The notes: generated by a model not told the origin, from the sequence alone. A stretch of DNA of 64,000 nt from Sphingomonas pruni NBRC 15498 (GCF_001598455.1 NZ_BCYZ01000008.1:1-64000); one strand, 5' to 3'; numbered from the stretch's first letter, positions 45,903 through 56,010 are shown. A program made the numbers and translations.

Positions 45903-47234
45903 ATGCCTCCCTCCAAGACTCCCGACGATCAACGGATCGCAAAAATGTTGGCGCGCGCCGGAATCGCCTCGCGCCGCGAAGTCGAACGCATGATTTCCGA
46001 AGGCCGGATCGCGATCGACGGCGTCGTCGTCGAGACGCCGGCGACTTTGCTGACCTCGCTCGCCGGCGTCACCGTCGACGGCAATCCGGTGCGCGAGGCG
46101 GAAGCCGCGCGGCTGTTCCTCTACCACAAGCCCAAGGGCCTGCTGGTCACCGAACGCGATCCGGCGGGGCGCCCGACGATCTATGATCGCTTGCCCAAAG
46201 GGTTGCCGCGGCTGGTCCCGGTCGGCCGGCTCGACCTCGCCACCGAAGGGCTGTTGCTGCTGACCACCGATGGCGGGCTCAAGCGCCAGCTCGAACTGCC
46301 GGCGACCGGCGTCGAGCGCGTCTACCGTGCCCGCGCTTATGGCAATGTGACCCAGGTCCAACTCGAGGAGTTGATCCATGGCGTCGAGATCGAGGGCGTC
46401 CGGTATGGATCGATCGATGCCAATATGGAGCGTCGCACCGGCGCAAATTTCTGGATCGAGCTCAAGCTGACCGAAGGCAAGAACCGCGAAGTGCGGCGCG
46501 TGCTCGAATATCTCGGCCTGGAAGTCAGCCGCCTGCTTCGCACGCGCTATGGCCCGTTCGTGCTCGGCGACCTGCCGGTCGGGGCGATCGGCGAAGTGCG
46601 CGCGCACGATATCGATTCGTTCCGCAAGGATCCGACGAGGCTCGATCTGCCGCAACCGGCGCGCAAGCAAACCGCCGCGCTTTCGAACCCGACGCCTTCA
46701 GCCGCGCCACGCCCCGCTCCGCCAAGCCGGCAAGGAAATCCCCGAGCCCGTACCGAACCAGAGCGGCCACGCTGGCAGGCTGCGGCGCCTCGCACCGCCG
46801 CTCGCCCGGTCTCTTCGGAGACGCACCAGCGACCGTCGCAAGACGGCCCGCGTCGTTCGGACCATGCCCGCGATGCGACCGACCGAGTGCCGTTCAAGGA
46901 ACGTGGCGCACGCAATTCCTCGTCCGACGACGTGCCGCGCTCGGCAGCGGGCAAGCGCCCGCCCAAACCCAAAGCCGGCCCGCGCCAGCGCGCCGACGGA
47001 ACGCTGGCGACACGCTCGACCGGCGCGCGCAGCGATCGCTCCCGCAATTTTCGCAACGACCGCGGGGATCGTGATGCGGCCGAACGGCCAGAGCGTCCCG
47101 CTCGCCCTTCCGGTGGGACTTCCTCACGTGGTCCTGCCCGTCCTTCAGGCCCGGCGCGTCCCTCTGGGGCGTCGGATTCGCGCGGCCCTTCCCGCCCGCG
47201 TGGCGGACCGCGCCCGCCGCGAAAGCCGCGATAG
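45903..47234 (+). CDS. RsuA/RluB-family pseudouridine synthase with long basic tail
   Basis: A 443-residue protein. The N-terminal S4 domain starts DDQRIAKMLARAGIASRREVERMI. The catalytic domain has GRLDLATEGLLLLT, with the nucleophilic Asp, and the C-terminal KNREVRRVLEYLGLEVSRLLRTRYGP typical of the RsuA/RluB/RluE/RluF group. Beyond residue 250 there are nearly 190 disordered residues rich in Arg, Pro, Ser and RPSG repeats, not found in E. coli RluB. Specificity between 23S or 16S sites cannot be set from sequence. rsmD follows with no gap (TAG then ATG). Confidence 0.92.
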   Translation: MPPSKTPDDQRIAKMLARAGIASRREVERMISEGRIAIDGVVVETPATLLTSLAGVTVDGNPVREAEAARLFLYHKPKGLLVTERDPAGRPTIYDRLPKGLPRLVPVGRLDLATEGLLLLTTDGGLKRQLELPATGVERVYRARAYGNVTQVQLEELIHGVEIEGVRYGSIDANMERRTGANFWIELKLTEGKNREVRRVLEYLGLEVSRLLRTRYGPFVLGDLPVGAIGEVRAHDIDSFRKDPTRLDLPQPARKQTAALSNPTPSAAPRPAPPSRQGNPRARTEPERPRWQAAAPRTAARPVSSETHQRPSQDGPRRSDHARDATDRVPFKERGARNSSSDDVPRSAAGKRPPKPKAGPRQRADGTLATRSTGARSDRSRNFRNDRGDRDAAERPERPARPSGGTSSRGPARPSGPARPSGASDSRGPSRPRGGPRPPRKPR

Positions 47235-47771
47235 ATGCGGATCATTGCCGGACAGTGGCGCGGCCGCCCGCTTGTCGCACCCAAAGGTGACGCGACTCGC
47301 CCGACCGCGGATCGCACGCGCGAAGCCTTGTTCTCGATGCTGACGAGCCGGCTCGGCAGTTTCGAGGACTTGGCCGTCGCCGATCTGTTCGCCGGCTCGG
47401 GCGCGTTGGGGCTCGAAGCTTTGTCGCGCGGTGCAGCATCCTGCCTGTTCGTCGAGCAGGACAAGGCCGCGCTGGACGCGCTGCGCGCCAACATCGCCAA
47501 GCTCGGCGCCAAGGCCGACATCCGCGCACAATCGGTCCTGGCGCTCGGTCCGGCGCGCGCGCCGCTCGATCTGATCCTGATGGACCCGCCGTACGACACT
47601 GGCGCCGGCATCGTGGCGCTCGACAAGTTTGCCCGGCTGGGCTGGATCGGCCCAGCGAGTTGGGTGAGTATCGAAACCGCGAAGAACGAAAAGGTCGAGC
47701 TCGCCGGGTTCGAAGTCGATGCCGACAAGATCTATGGCAAGGCCCGTGTGACGTTGCTCAGGCAAATATGA
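47235..47771 (+). CDS. rsmD: 16S rRNA (guanine(966)-N(2))-methyltransferase RsmD
   Basis: A 178-residue SAM-dependent methyltransferase. The N-terminus MRIIAGQWRGRPLVAPKG, the AdoMet loop DLFAGSGALGLEALSRGA and the catalytic DPPYD motif in LILMDPPYDTG are typical. It modifies G966 of 16S rRNA in the 30S assembly intermediate. The start ATG follows the stop of the pseudouridine synthase gene directly, so the two rRNA-modifying enzymes are coupled. The repeat at 47819 lies downstream. Confidence 0.95.
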   Translation: MRIIAGQWRGRPLVAPKGDATRPTADRTREALFSMLTSRLGSFEDLAVADLFAGSGALGLEALSRGAASCLFVEQDKAALDALRANIAKLGAKADIRAQSVLALGPARAPLDLILMDPPYDTGAGIVALDKFARLGWIGPASWVSIETAKNEKVELAGFEVDADKIYGKARVTLLRQI

Positions 47772-47818
47772 TCGTCGCCCCGGCGCAGGTCAGATCATCA
47801 CCCCCGGCGAAAATAATC

Positions 47819-47895
47819 CGTCATCCCAGCGCAAGCTGGGATCTCAAGCGATATCGCGATACGGCCTGAGACCCCAGCTTTCGCTGGGGTGACGG
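47819..47895. repeat. 77-base REP-like element, copy 2
   Basis: Outer arms CGTCATCCCAGC and GCTGGGGTGACG (one mismatch), with internal hairpins at both ends and a variable centre. It lies between the convergent rsmD and monooxygenase genes and may also end both transcripts. Confidence 0.85.
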
Positions 47896-47915
47896 CCACT
47901 TCCAACGGCTCTTTT

Positions 47916-49379
47916 CTAAGCCGCCTTCTTCGCCGGCTTCGGCATCGGATTGGAGAATTTCATCTCGTCGTCGACCGACCCGAATTTCAGCGCCATCAGG
48001 TCGCGGACGTAATTCTGGTGGACTCGCCACGGCTTGCGGTCGCCCTGGCGCGGGAATTTGTCGATCGAGCGCTGGACATAGCCCGAGGTGAAATCGAGGA
48101 ACGGCTCCTCCCCCACTGGTGCGGAAGGCTGCGGCGTCGCCTGGCGCAGGCCGCGCTTGCGCATCGTGTTGAGCACCCGGCAGACATAGGCGCAGGTCAG
48201 GTCCGCCTTCAGCGTCCAGGACGCATTGGTATAGCCGAACGAGGAGGCCATGTTCGGGATGCCCGAATACATCATGCCCTTGTAATTGATCGTCCGCGAC
48301 AGATCCTTGACCTCGCCGTCGACCGAGAATTGGACGTCGCTCAGCAATTGCAGCTCCAGCCCCGTCGCGGTCACGACGACGTCGGCCGGAAGCGTCTTGC
48401 CGGACTTGAGCAGGAGTCCTTCGGGCACGAACCGCTCGATCGTATCGGTCACGACATCGGCCTTGCCCTCGCGGATCGCGCGGAACAGGTCCCCGTCGGG
48501 CACCAGGCAGAGGCGCTGATCCCAGGGATTGTAGCGCGGGGTGAAATGCGTCTCGATGTCCTGACCGGGCAGTTCGGCGCGGACCATGTCGATGATCCGC
48601 TCCTTTGCTTTGGCCGGATGCTTCCGCGCCTGATTGAAGAAGAACAGCCCGAACAACACGTTGCGCCAGCGCACCAGACTATAGGCCAGCTTGCCCGGCA
48701 GCTTGGCGCGCAGCCAGTTGGCCAATTTATCCTCGGCCGGCCGCGCGACGATATAGGTCGGCGACCGCTGCAGCATGGTGACGCTCTCGGCTGTGTCGGA
48801 CATTGCGGGGACCAACGTGACCGCGGTCGCGCCCGAGCCGATCACCACCACCTTCTTGCCCGAATAATCGAGGTCCTGCGGCCAGAATTGCGGGTGGACG
48901 ATGCGCCCCTTGAAGTCCTCCGCGCCGGCAAAGTCGGGCGAATGGCCCTTGGCGTAATTGTAATAGCCCGAGCACATGAAGAGGAAATTGCAGGTCAGCG
49001 TGACCGGGCCGTCGGCGGTGTCGGCCTCCACCGTCCAGCGCGCGTCTTCGGTCGACCACGACGCCTTCTTGACGTGGTGGTTATAGCGGATGTGCTTGTC
49101 GATGCCGTATTCGGCCGCGGTTTCCTTGAGATATTTCAGGATCGCCGGCCCGTCGGCGATCGCCTTCGCCTCGGTCCACGGCTTGAACGCATAGCCCAGC
49201 GTGTACATGTCCGAATCCGACCGGATGCCGGGATAGCGGAACAGGTCCCACGTCCCGCCCATCTGCGGCCGCCCTTCCAGGATCGCATAGCTGCGGTCGG
49301 GACTCTGCGACTGCAGATAATAGCCTGCGCCGATTCCCGAAATGCCCGCGCCCACGACCAGGACGTCGAAATGCTCCAT
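47916..49379 (-). CDS. Flavin-containing monooxygenase, Baeyer-Villiger type
   Basis: A 487-residue FAD/NADPH enzyme. The FAD loop is VVGAGISGIGAGYYL at the N-terminus, and the NADPH loop is VVVIGSGATAVTLVPAM. Between them lies FKGRIVHPQFWP, which matches the Baeyer-Villiger fingerprint FxGxxxHxxxW(P). Such enzymes insert oxygen next to ketones to make esters or lactones, but some act on sulfides. The ATG at 49377-49379 starts the FAD domain. Regulators or hydrolases for a lactone path are not adjacent. Confidence 0.9.
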   Translation of the reverse strand: MEHFDVLVVGAGISGIGAGYYLQSQSPDRSYAILEGRPQMGGTWDLFRYPGIRSDSDMYTLGYAFKPWTEAKAIADGPAILKYLKETAAEYGIDKHIRYNHHVKKASWSTEDARWTVEADTADGPVTLTCNFLFMCSGYYNYAKGHSPDFAGAEDFKGRIVHPQFWPQDLDYSGKKVVVIGSGATAVTLVPAMSDTAESVTMLQRSPTYIVARPAEDKLANWLRAKLPGKLAYSLVRWRNVLFGLFFFNQARKHPAKAKERIIDMVRAELPGQDIETHFTPRYNPWDQRLCLVPDGDLFRAIREGKADVVTDTIERFVPEGLLLKSGKTLPADVVVTATGLELQLLSDVQFSVDGEVKDLSRTINYKGMMYSGIPNMASSFGYTNASWTLKADLTCAYVCRVLNTMRKRGLRQATPQPSAPVGEEPFLDFTSGYVQRSIDKFPRQGDRKPWRVHQNYVRDLMALKFGSVDDEMKFSNPMPKPAKKAA

Positions 49380-49485
49380 ATGCTTTACCTCTCCGCCATA
49401 CCGGATATTCGATTTTGCGCGGGTTGCAAAGAGGCTTGTTGACATAGGTGTCAGTTAGCTGGGCGAAGGTGGTTAATACTCCTCA

Positions 49486-49574
49486 GTCACCCCGGCCTTG
49501 TGCCGGGGTCCACTCCTCCACAGCCAAGCTGAGGCGTTGTTGCACGGTGGATGCCGGGACAAGCCCGGCATGAC
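49486..49574. repeat. REP-like palindrome pair
   Basis: Two GC hairpins (CCCCGGC-CTTGT-GCCGGGG and GCCGGG-ACAAG-CCCGGC), the first beginning GTCAC and the last ending GCATGAC, give an outer inverted repeat similar to the 77-base elements. It lies between the tamB stop and the monooxygenase start. Confidence 0.75.
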
Positions 49575-49588
49575 GGGCGGGGAAGCGG

Positions 49589-52500
49589 TCAGAAATCCTT
49601 CTGATACTTGATGCTCGCGCCCGATCCGGTGAACGATCCGGTCTGCGACAGGATGCTGAGGCTGCGGGTCAGCGCGATCTCCAGCTGGGTTGCGGTGAAG
49701 CCCTTCGCGTCGGTGATGATCTCCACATAGATATTGTCGGTGATGTACTTGCCCGCCGCCAGAGCGGTGCCGCGGCCCGATGCCTGGTCGGCGCTCAGAA
49801 TGCGCAACCGGTCGATCCCCGCCGCGCTGCGCAGCTTGCCGAGCGGGTTGAGTCCCCCGCCCCCGCCGCGCAGCGAGTTGAGCGCGGCGGCGAGCTGGAT
49901 CGCCTCGGTCGCCGACAGATTCTGCGGGCTCGATCCGAACAGCAACCGGCTCAGCACTTCGTCCTGCGGCAGTGCCGGCGACGAGGTGAAGGCGACTTGC
50001 GGCCGCTGTCCGGTACCGGTGATGTTGATGATTGCGTTGATGCCGTTGGTGTTGGTCGAGGCCGAGATATCGATCGTCGGGTCCGACAGCGCGCCTCCGT
50101 TGAAGCGGACCGTGCCGCGATCGATGTCGAAGCGCTTGCCCGCGAAATTGTATGTGCCACGCACGATCGTCGCATTGCCCGATACGATCGGCGTGGTCGA
50201 CGTGCCGCTGACCCGCATGAACATCCGCCATTCGGACTCGAGGCCCATGCCGGTGACAAAGATCTGGTCGTCGGCGCGGATGCGGATATCGAGCGCATAG
50301 CTGCTCGGCGGCTTGGGCGCGATGTGCGGGCGAGGCGGATCGCTCTTGCGGCGGATACCCTTCAGTTCCTCGACCTCGGCCTGCCCCTGATAGACGACCT
50401 CGTAGCGCGCATTGGGGATCCTCAAGTCGCCCTTGATCAGCCCGCCCTGCGGGCCGTTGGTCACCGCAAGCGTACCCGTCGCCGTCGCGCCGAGCGAATC
50501 GCCGCTGGCCAAAGTCGCATTGTTGAGCTTGGCGTTGAGGTTCATCGGGAAATTCTGCTCGGCGGACAGTCCGACCCAACCGCTCGCCTCGACCGTGCCG
50601 TCGCCGGCCTTGGCGTTCAATTGGCTGATCTCGAGCCGGTCGTTGGTGAATCGCCCGGCGAGCTTCATCTGGGTCAGCTTGGTGCCGTAATTCGAATTGA
50701 TATAGGTCAGATTGTCGCCGCGCACGATGCCGTTGAGCTGCGGCGCGCCCAGCCGGCCGGAGAAATCCGCCGCGACGACGACGCCGCCCGCGACCTGCTG
50801 GCCCGCCAGACCGGAGAGCGAGAACAGCACGTCAGACGGGCCATTGTAGCGGATGCCGCCCGACAGCGGCGCGGCATAGAGCCGATCCATCCAACTCGCG
50901 CCGCCGCCCAAAGGCGCCAACCGTGCCTGCAGCCTGCCGACCGTGGTCGCCCCACGCTTGACCAGCGCGCGCGCGTCCGCGCCGGCCTCGGTCAGCCGGC
51001 CGACCACCTGGATGTCGACAGGCTCGGAGACGATCACCGCGTTCGACCGGGTAAAGTTGGCGATCGCCAGGCGCGTATCGATGCTCGGCACCGCCACGCC
51101 CGCCGGCTGGACATAGTCGATGCTGCCGGTGGCACTGCCATCGATATTAAGATTCGGCACCAGCGCGTTGGCCACCGACAAATCGAGCTTGTCGAGCCGC
51201 GCCTGCAGCGACATCCCCTTGCCATAGGTGCCGGCGATCCGCGCGCTGCCCTTGTCGAAATCGACTTGCGTCGGAAGCAGGCGATATTCGCCGTTCAGCG
51301 GCTCAATCTGCGCCGCGTGCGGCGTACGAAAGCCGATACCATTGGCCTTGCCGGACACTGCGACCAGCCACAATTTCGGCTGCAGCCGGGCGTTGATACC
51401 CATGCTGAACGGCACGCCCGACGATCCCGCCAGCACCGCCTGTGCTGTGCCGCTGCCGTTCGAATAATTAATCTTGGCGCGCGCCGCCTGGAACACGGTG
51501 GCGCCGTAGCGCATGTTGCCGATCTGAATATCGGCCAGCACGCGCGGCGCGTTCGGGTAGAGGACGACGCTGGCGCTGACGATCGCGCGGCCGATGGTGA
51601 AATCCTGATTGCCCGGGATCGTGGCATTATAGGCGCGCGCGGCGATGTCGGCGCGCTGCACCTTGCCCTCCGCGCCCAGCGTCGCCGTGCCGTTGATCCC
51701 CGATCCCGCGAATTGCAGCTTGCCGGCAAACGGTCCCGCCGCGGTCTGTTGCAGCGCGCCGGTCAGGTTCATGCCCGCGAACGTGCTGCCCTGATTGACC
51801 TGGATTGCCAGCGTCTTGCCGCTGCGCACCAATATGTTGGCGCCGAACGGGCCGTAATTGGTCGTGCCCTTGGCGACGATGGCATAGCCCTCACCCTTGC
51901 CGCGGATAGTTGCCTCAAGCCCGGCGAGACCGACGCCGACACCCGGTCGCGGCGCATGGATCACGATCACCGGCGCGGCTGCGGTTCCGGTCACTCGCGC
52001 GTTGATCGGGCCGTAATCCTTCGAATTCGCGTCCCCGATGAACGCAATCTGGCCGTCGGGGCGATAGCTGCCCGAACCGCGATAGATGCTGAGCCGCGGC
52101 GCGGCGAGCTTGACGTTGGAGAAAGTGAAGACCCCGTCCGTGCCATAGCCGATATCGCTGGTGACGATCGCCTGGCCGCCGAGGAAACTTTCCGCACCTG
52201 AATTGAATATCTTGCGCGTCCGAGCCGCAATCCGTCCAGTGATGCCGAAACCGCCCTTGGGCATCGACACGAGCTTGGCGTCGGTCGTCAGGTCAACGAT
52301 ACCGATTCCGTCGATCGTGTAATCGTTGACCCGCCCCTTCAGCGCGCCGGTATAATGTCCGCTCGGCAGGTCGGCGACGACGATCGCGGTCGCGTCGATC
52401 TTGTCGGATTTCAGCTTCAGATTGTCTGACAGCAGCTTGCCGTTCGAATAAGCGAAGTCGCCCACCGCGCTGACGTTGATCAGCAACATGCCGGCCGCGG

Positions 52501-53797
52501 CATTCAACCCGGTGACGCGACGCGCCCGCGCATTGACCGGGATCAGCACATGCCTGGCGTCGACCGTCGCCTTGCCCGACGCGGTCAGCCCTTCCAGGCC
52601 TGTGCCGCTGAAAGCGATCGCGGCGGCGCTGAGATTGTAGCCGATCGTCGGGGTCGCGAACGGCCCGTCGAGCGTCCAATGGGTCATAACGTCGCGGCCC
52701 GACAGATTTGGCAGCATCGCGCCGGGCGTCAGCAGGCGCGCGTCGATCACGAAATTGCCGAACTTATTCTCGCCGAGATCGAGCAGTCCGCTCGCCGCCA
52801 CCGCCAGCGCGTCGGACTTGAGCATCATCCGCGTCGTCGCCTTGCGCTTCTCCAGGGTCGAGACGATGTCGACATTCAGGCCGGGCGCGGTGAGGCGCTC
52901 GACCGGTCCTTTCAGGTATAGGCCGGGATGAGTCACGCCCTTTATCGTGAACGTGCCGTTCTGCGCGCCGAGATCGAGATTGGCGAGCGACTGCCCGCCG
53001 AGCGCTGCGACGCCCTTCCCTTTCCACGATTTCCAGTCGCCGGCGCCACCGATGCGAATCGCCATCGGCGCCTTGATCCCGGTCATGCTCGCGGCGACGC
53101 CATCGGCGGGCGCGTCGAACTTGACCCGGATGCCGAGCTTGTTTGCGTCGGGCTGCGCGTCGAGCACCAGCCGCAATCTGTCGCCGCCGGCAATCCCAGG
53201 CCCACGTACCGCGTCGGCATTTGCGATCAGTTGCGCGCGCCGGTCGGCGATATGCGCGATGCCGTCGAGCCGGATGATATGCTGCTGTCCGGTCACCGGC
53301 GCCTTGAGCAGCAGCCGGTCGACCTTCAGGCTGCCGATATCGATATCTATATCGGGCAGGATCGGCGTGTTGGGCGCGCTGGGCAGCAACGAGGGCGATC
53401 GGTGCATCACCACAGTCGGCGCGGCCATCGAATTGACGTCGATATGGTTCCACAGGAACTGGAACGGGTTCCAGTCGATCGTCGCCGTCGGTGCGGTCAG
53501 GAAGATGCCCTGGGGATCGCTGACCCGAAGGTCGAGCAATTCCATCTTGCCGTAGATCGAGCCGCGAATCCGCCCGACCTTGATGTTGAGGCCGGTCTCA
53601 GTCTTGTAGCTTTCCAGCCGCGAGACAATGAAGCGATGTCCGGGCGCGGTATCGAGCCCGAAATAGACGATCGCTAACAGCGCGATGATCGCCACACAAA
53701 CGAAAACGACGCCGCGCGCCAGCTGCAGCCACCATGGCCGCTTGACCAAGACGACCTGGGTCTCGGGCGTGTCCCCCGCGGGCGTCTCTTCGACCAT
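49589..53797 (-). CDS. tamB: Translocation and assembly module subunit TamB
   Basis: A 1402-residue inner-membrane-anchored periplasmic protein that bridges to an outer-membrane Omp85 partner. The N-terminus has one membrane segment (RGVVFVCVAIIALLAIVYFG, residues 28-47). Long beta-helical repeats follow, such as GFGITGRIAARTRKI. The C-terminal TamB domain has GLESEWRMFMRVSGTSTTPI, DLSSATEA-like LFGSSPQNLSATEAIQLAAAL and the final QTGSFTGSGASIKYQKDF strand. It is expected to move lipids or aid outer-membrane protein assembly. It overlaps tamA by one base. Confidence 0.94.
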   Translation of the reverse strand: MVEETPAGDTPETQVVLVKRPWWLQLARGVVFVCVAIIALLAIVYFGLDTAPGHRFIVSRLESYKTETGLNIKVGRIRGSIYGKMELLDLRVSDPQGIFLTAPTATIDWNPFQFLWNHIDVNSMAAPTVVMHRSPSLLPSAPNTPILPDIDIDIGSLKVDRLLLKAPVTGQQHIIRLDGIAHIADRRAQLIANADAVRGPGIAGGDRLRLVLDAQPDANKLGIRVKFDAPADGVAASMTGIKAPMAIRIGGAGDWKSWKGKGVAALGGQSLANLDLGAQNGTFTIKGVTHPGLYLKGPVERLTAPGLNVDIVSTLEKRKATTRMMLKSDALAVAASGLLDLGENKFGNFVIDARLLTPGAMLPNLSGRDVMTHWTLDGPFATPTIGYNLSAAAIAFSGTGLEGLTASGKATVDARHVLIPVNARARRVTGLNAAAGMLLINVSAVGDFAYSNGKLLSDNLKLKSDKIDATAIVVADLPSGHYTGALKGRVNDYTIDGIGIVDLTTDAKLVSMPKGGFGITGRIAARTRKIFNSGAESFLGGQAIVTSDIGYGTDGVFTFSNVKLAAPRLSIYRGSGSYRPDGQIAFIGDANSKDYGPINARVTGTAAAPVIVIHAPRPGVGVGLAGLEATIRGKGEGYAIVAKGTTNYGPFGANILVRSGKTLAIQVNQGSTFAGMNLTGALQQTAAGPFAGKLQFAGSGINGTATLGAEGKVQRADIAARAYNATIPGNQDFTIGRAIVSASVVLYPNAPRVLADIQIGNMRYGATVFQAARAKINYSNGSGTAQAVLAGSSGVPFSMGINARLQPKLWLVAVSGKANGIGFRTPHAAQIEPLNGEYRLLPTQVDFDKGSARIAGTYGKGMSLQARLDKLDLSVANALVPNLNIDGSATGSIDYVQPAGVAVPSIDTRLAIANFTRSNAVIVSEPVDIQVVGRLTEAGADARALVKRGATTVGRLQARLAPLGGGASWMDRLYAAPLSGGIRYNGPSDVLFSLSGLAGQQVAGGVVVAADFSGRLGAPQLNGIVRGDNLTYINSNYGTKLTQMKLAGRFTNDRLEISQLNAKAGDGTVEASGWVGLSAEQNFPMNLNAKLNNATLASGDSLGATATGTLAVTNGPQGGLIKGDLRIPNARYEVVYQGQAEVEELKGIRRKSDPPRPHIAPKPPSSYALDIRIRADDQIFVTGMGLESEWRMFMRVSGTSTTPIVSGNATIVRGTYNFAGKRFDIDRGTVRFNGGALSDPTIDISASTNTNGINAIINITGTGQRPQVAFTSSPALPQDEVLSRLLFGSSPQNLSATEAIQLAAALNSLRGGGGGLNPLGKLRSAAGIDRLRILSADQASGRGTALAAGKYITDNIYVEIITDAKGFTATQLEIALTRSLSILSQTGSFTGSGASIKYQKDF

Positions 53798-56010
53798 CAG
53801 AATGCCTGACCGATCGAGATGTAGAGCGCGATGCGCGAGTCACCCTTGCGCTTGTTGAGCGGCGTCGCGACGTCGATGCGGATCGGGCCGAAATTGGTGT
53901 AGAAGCGCCCGCCGATGCCCGCCCCGAATTTCCAGTCGGTGAATTTGGGCATCGAGCTTTCATAGGAATTGCCGGCGTCGACGAACGGCACGATGCCGAA
54001 ATTGCCGAACCGATAGCGTGCCTCCAGCGCGAATTCGTTGACGCTGCGCCCACCGACCGGGTCGCCATTGGGATCGAACGGCCCCAGCCGCTGATAGCCA
54101 TAGCCGCGTACCGATCCACCGCCGCCGCCATAATAACGGCGCGATGGCGCCAGGTCGTCGCGCGCGATGCCCAGGATCGATCCGACCCGGCCGCGCCCGG
54201 CGATGACGATGCTGCTGGTGATCGGATAATAGACGCTCGCGTCGATCTGCGTGCGGGCATAGGGGCGGATCGGCCCGCGTACCGACGTTTCCGGACTCAG
54301 CGTCAATTTCAGGCGATAGCCCTTGGTCGGATTGAGCAGGTCGTCCGACGTATCCCATTGGATATTGAGCGGCAGCGCGGCGATGAAATAGGTCCCGCGT
54401 TCGCGCTTGCCGCGGTTGAAGTCGTAGACGCTCTCGTTGGTCCCGGTCAGTTCGAAGCCGTAGGCATAAGTGATCCGCTTCTGCCAGATCGGTGTCGAAT
54501 CGTACGATACGCGGCCGTACAGCGACAGCGTCGCCGCATCGAAGGCATCGTAATTGTTGTGCCCCGCGCTCAGCCCGAACGCGAGCGTGCGGTCGCGCTG
54601 CTTCCAGTTCGAGCGACGGAAAGTGACAGTACCGCTCTGTTCCTGCGTCCCGGCGACGGCGCCGACGACGAACGCGCCTTCGGGGGGAAAGGCGTTGCGC
54701 GCGGTGAACGTGCCTTCCACCTTGATCCCCTCACCCGTGCTGTAGCCACCGGTCGCCGCGATCGAACGCGTCCGCCCGACTCGCTGCGTCACCGCCAGGT
54801 CGACGATACGGGTGCCGTCGGCCGCATCCTTGCCGGTATCGACCGGCTCGACCGTCACCGTGGAGAACAGCCCCGTCGCGACCAACGCCTTGCGAAGATC
54901 GTCGACCTTGTCGGTATTGTAGAGCTCGCCTTCCTCAAACCGCCGCAGGATGCGGATGTGATCGGGTCCGAACGCAAGACGGCCGCTCGTGCTGACATTG
55001 CCGAAGCTCGATCGCGGTCCGGTATCGACCGGCAAGGTATAGTCGCCGGTGAAGGCATTCTCGTCTAGCAGGATGTCGCGCGTTCCAAGCCGCACGAAGG
55101 GGTAGCCATGGCGCCCCATCTCCAGCGTGACATTGGCCTCGGCCCCCTGGACGCGGACAGTGTCGATCCGCTCACCGACCTTGAGCGGCAGGTTGCTGGT
55201 GATCAGGTCGCCCGGCACCACCGGCTGTGAATCGACGTTGACCGATGAGAAAGTATATTGCTTGCCGGGCACCGCGTTCACCACCACGCGGACGCGGCCA
55301 GGCTGATTGGGGATGCTCTCGACCGAGGACAAAGCCGTCGCATCGTAATAGCCGCGCGAGTGCATCAGCCTGACCGCCAATGCCTCGTCCTCGCGTCCGC
55401 GCGCCGCCACCATCGCCGCATTGGCCGCCTTGCCGCCGCCCTTCTTCAACGACGAGAAGGTCTTGAAGTCGCCGTCGAGGCCGAGGTCGCCGAGACCGTT
55501 GACGACGGTGTCGTAGCGTATCTCCGCACTTTTCCCGTTTGGTATGTCAGCGACTTCGGTCACCGGCGTCGTATTGTAGCTGTCGAGCGTCGGAAGAGGT
55601 GCTGCGAGTTCGGGCGCGGGCTCGGGCGCCGGCGGGAGCGTGCCGGGCGGCACGTCGGGTGCGGGCGTGGCCGGCGGCGTGACGCTGGGCGGCGCCTTGT
55701 CCGCGGTCTGCGGGGTGAACGGTGCTTCCTGCGGGATCGGCTCCAGCGGGGCGTTGATGTCGCTCGACAAAGGCGGCAGCGATTTATCGAACTGATCGTC
55801 CGGCACGATCGGCTTGTCGCCGAGCGGATCGCTGGTCGGCGTCGGCACCGGCTTGGGCTCGCCCGATTGCTTCGCCTGATCCTGGCTCGATGGATCGGTT
55901 CGCGCGCCGTCGGTGCGGGCCGAGGGAGGCACCTGTTGCGCGACCAGCGCGCCTGGAACAACTGCGCATGCCGCGATAGCCAGACAACAATGCGATACAA
56001 GACGCGACAC
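53797..56010 (-). CDS. tamA: TamA/BamA-type outer-membrane protein (Omp85)
   Basis: A 737-residue Omp85 protein. The GTG at 56008-56010 gives the signal peptide SHCCLAIAACAVVPGALVAQQ; a later ATG would lose it. A long Pro/Ala/Asp-rich linker spans about residues 25-150. POTRA-like domains follow (VNAVPGKQYTFSSVNVDSQ, VRVQGAEANVTLEMGRHGYPF), then the surface antigen barrel with the lid-lock type motif GGSVRGYGYQRLGP and the last strand SRIALYISIGQAF ending in Phe. The stop overlaps tamB's start. The pairing argues for TamA rather than BamA. Confidence 0.93.
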   Translation of the reverse strand: MSRLVSHCCLAIAACAVVPGALVAQQVPPSARTDGARTDPSSQDQAKQSGEPKPVPTPTSDPLGDKPIVPDDQFDKSLPPLSSDINAPLEPIPQEAPFTPQTADKAPPSVTPPATPAPDVPPGTLPPAPEPAPELAAPLPTLDSYNTTPVTEVADIPNGKSAEIRYDTVVNGLGDLGLDGDFKTFSSLKKGGGKAANAAMVAARGREDEALAVRLMHSRGYYDATALSSVESIPNQPGRVRVVVNAVPGKQYTFSSVNVDSQPVVPGDLITSNLPLKVGERIDTVRVQGAEANVTLEMGRHGYPFVRLGTRDILLDENAFTGDYTLPVDTGPRSSFGNVSTSGRLAFGPDHIRILRRFEEGELYNTDKVDDLRKALVATGLFSTVTVEPVDTGKDAADGTRIVDLAVTQRVGRTRSIAATGGYSTGEGIKVEGTFTARNAFPPEGAFVVGAVAGTQEQSGTVTFRRSNWKQRDRTLAFGLSAGHNNYDAFDAATLSLYGRVSYDSTPIWQKRITYAYGFELTGTNESVYDFNRGKRERGTYFIAALPLNIQWDTSDDLLNPTKGYRLKLTLSPETSVRGPIRPYARTQIDASVYYPITSSIVIAGRGRVGSILGIARDDLAPSRRYYGGGGGSVRGYGYQRLGPFDPNGDPVGGRSVNEFALEARYRFGNFGIVPFVDAGNSYESSMPKFTDWKFGAGIGGRFYTNFGPIRIDVATPLNKRKGDSRIALYISIGQAF

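Noticed and set aside
49997-52201. A 734-residue open frame antisense to tamB
   Set aside because: The tamB frame has the anchor, repeats and final strand; the other frame has only Arg/Asp-rich noise.
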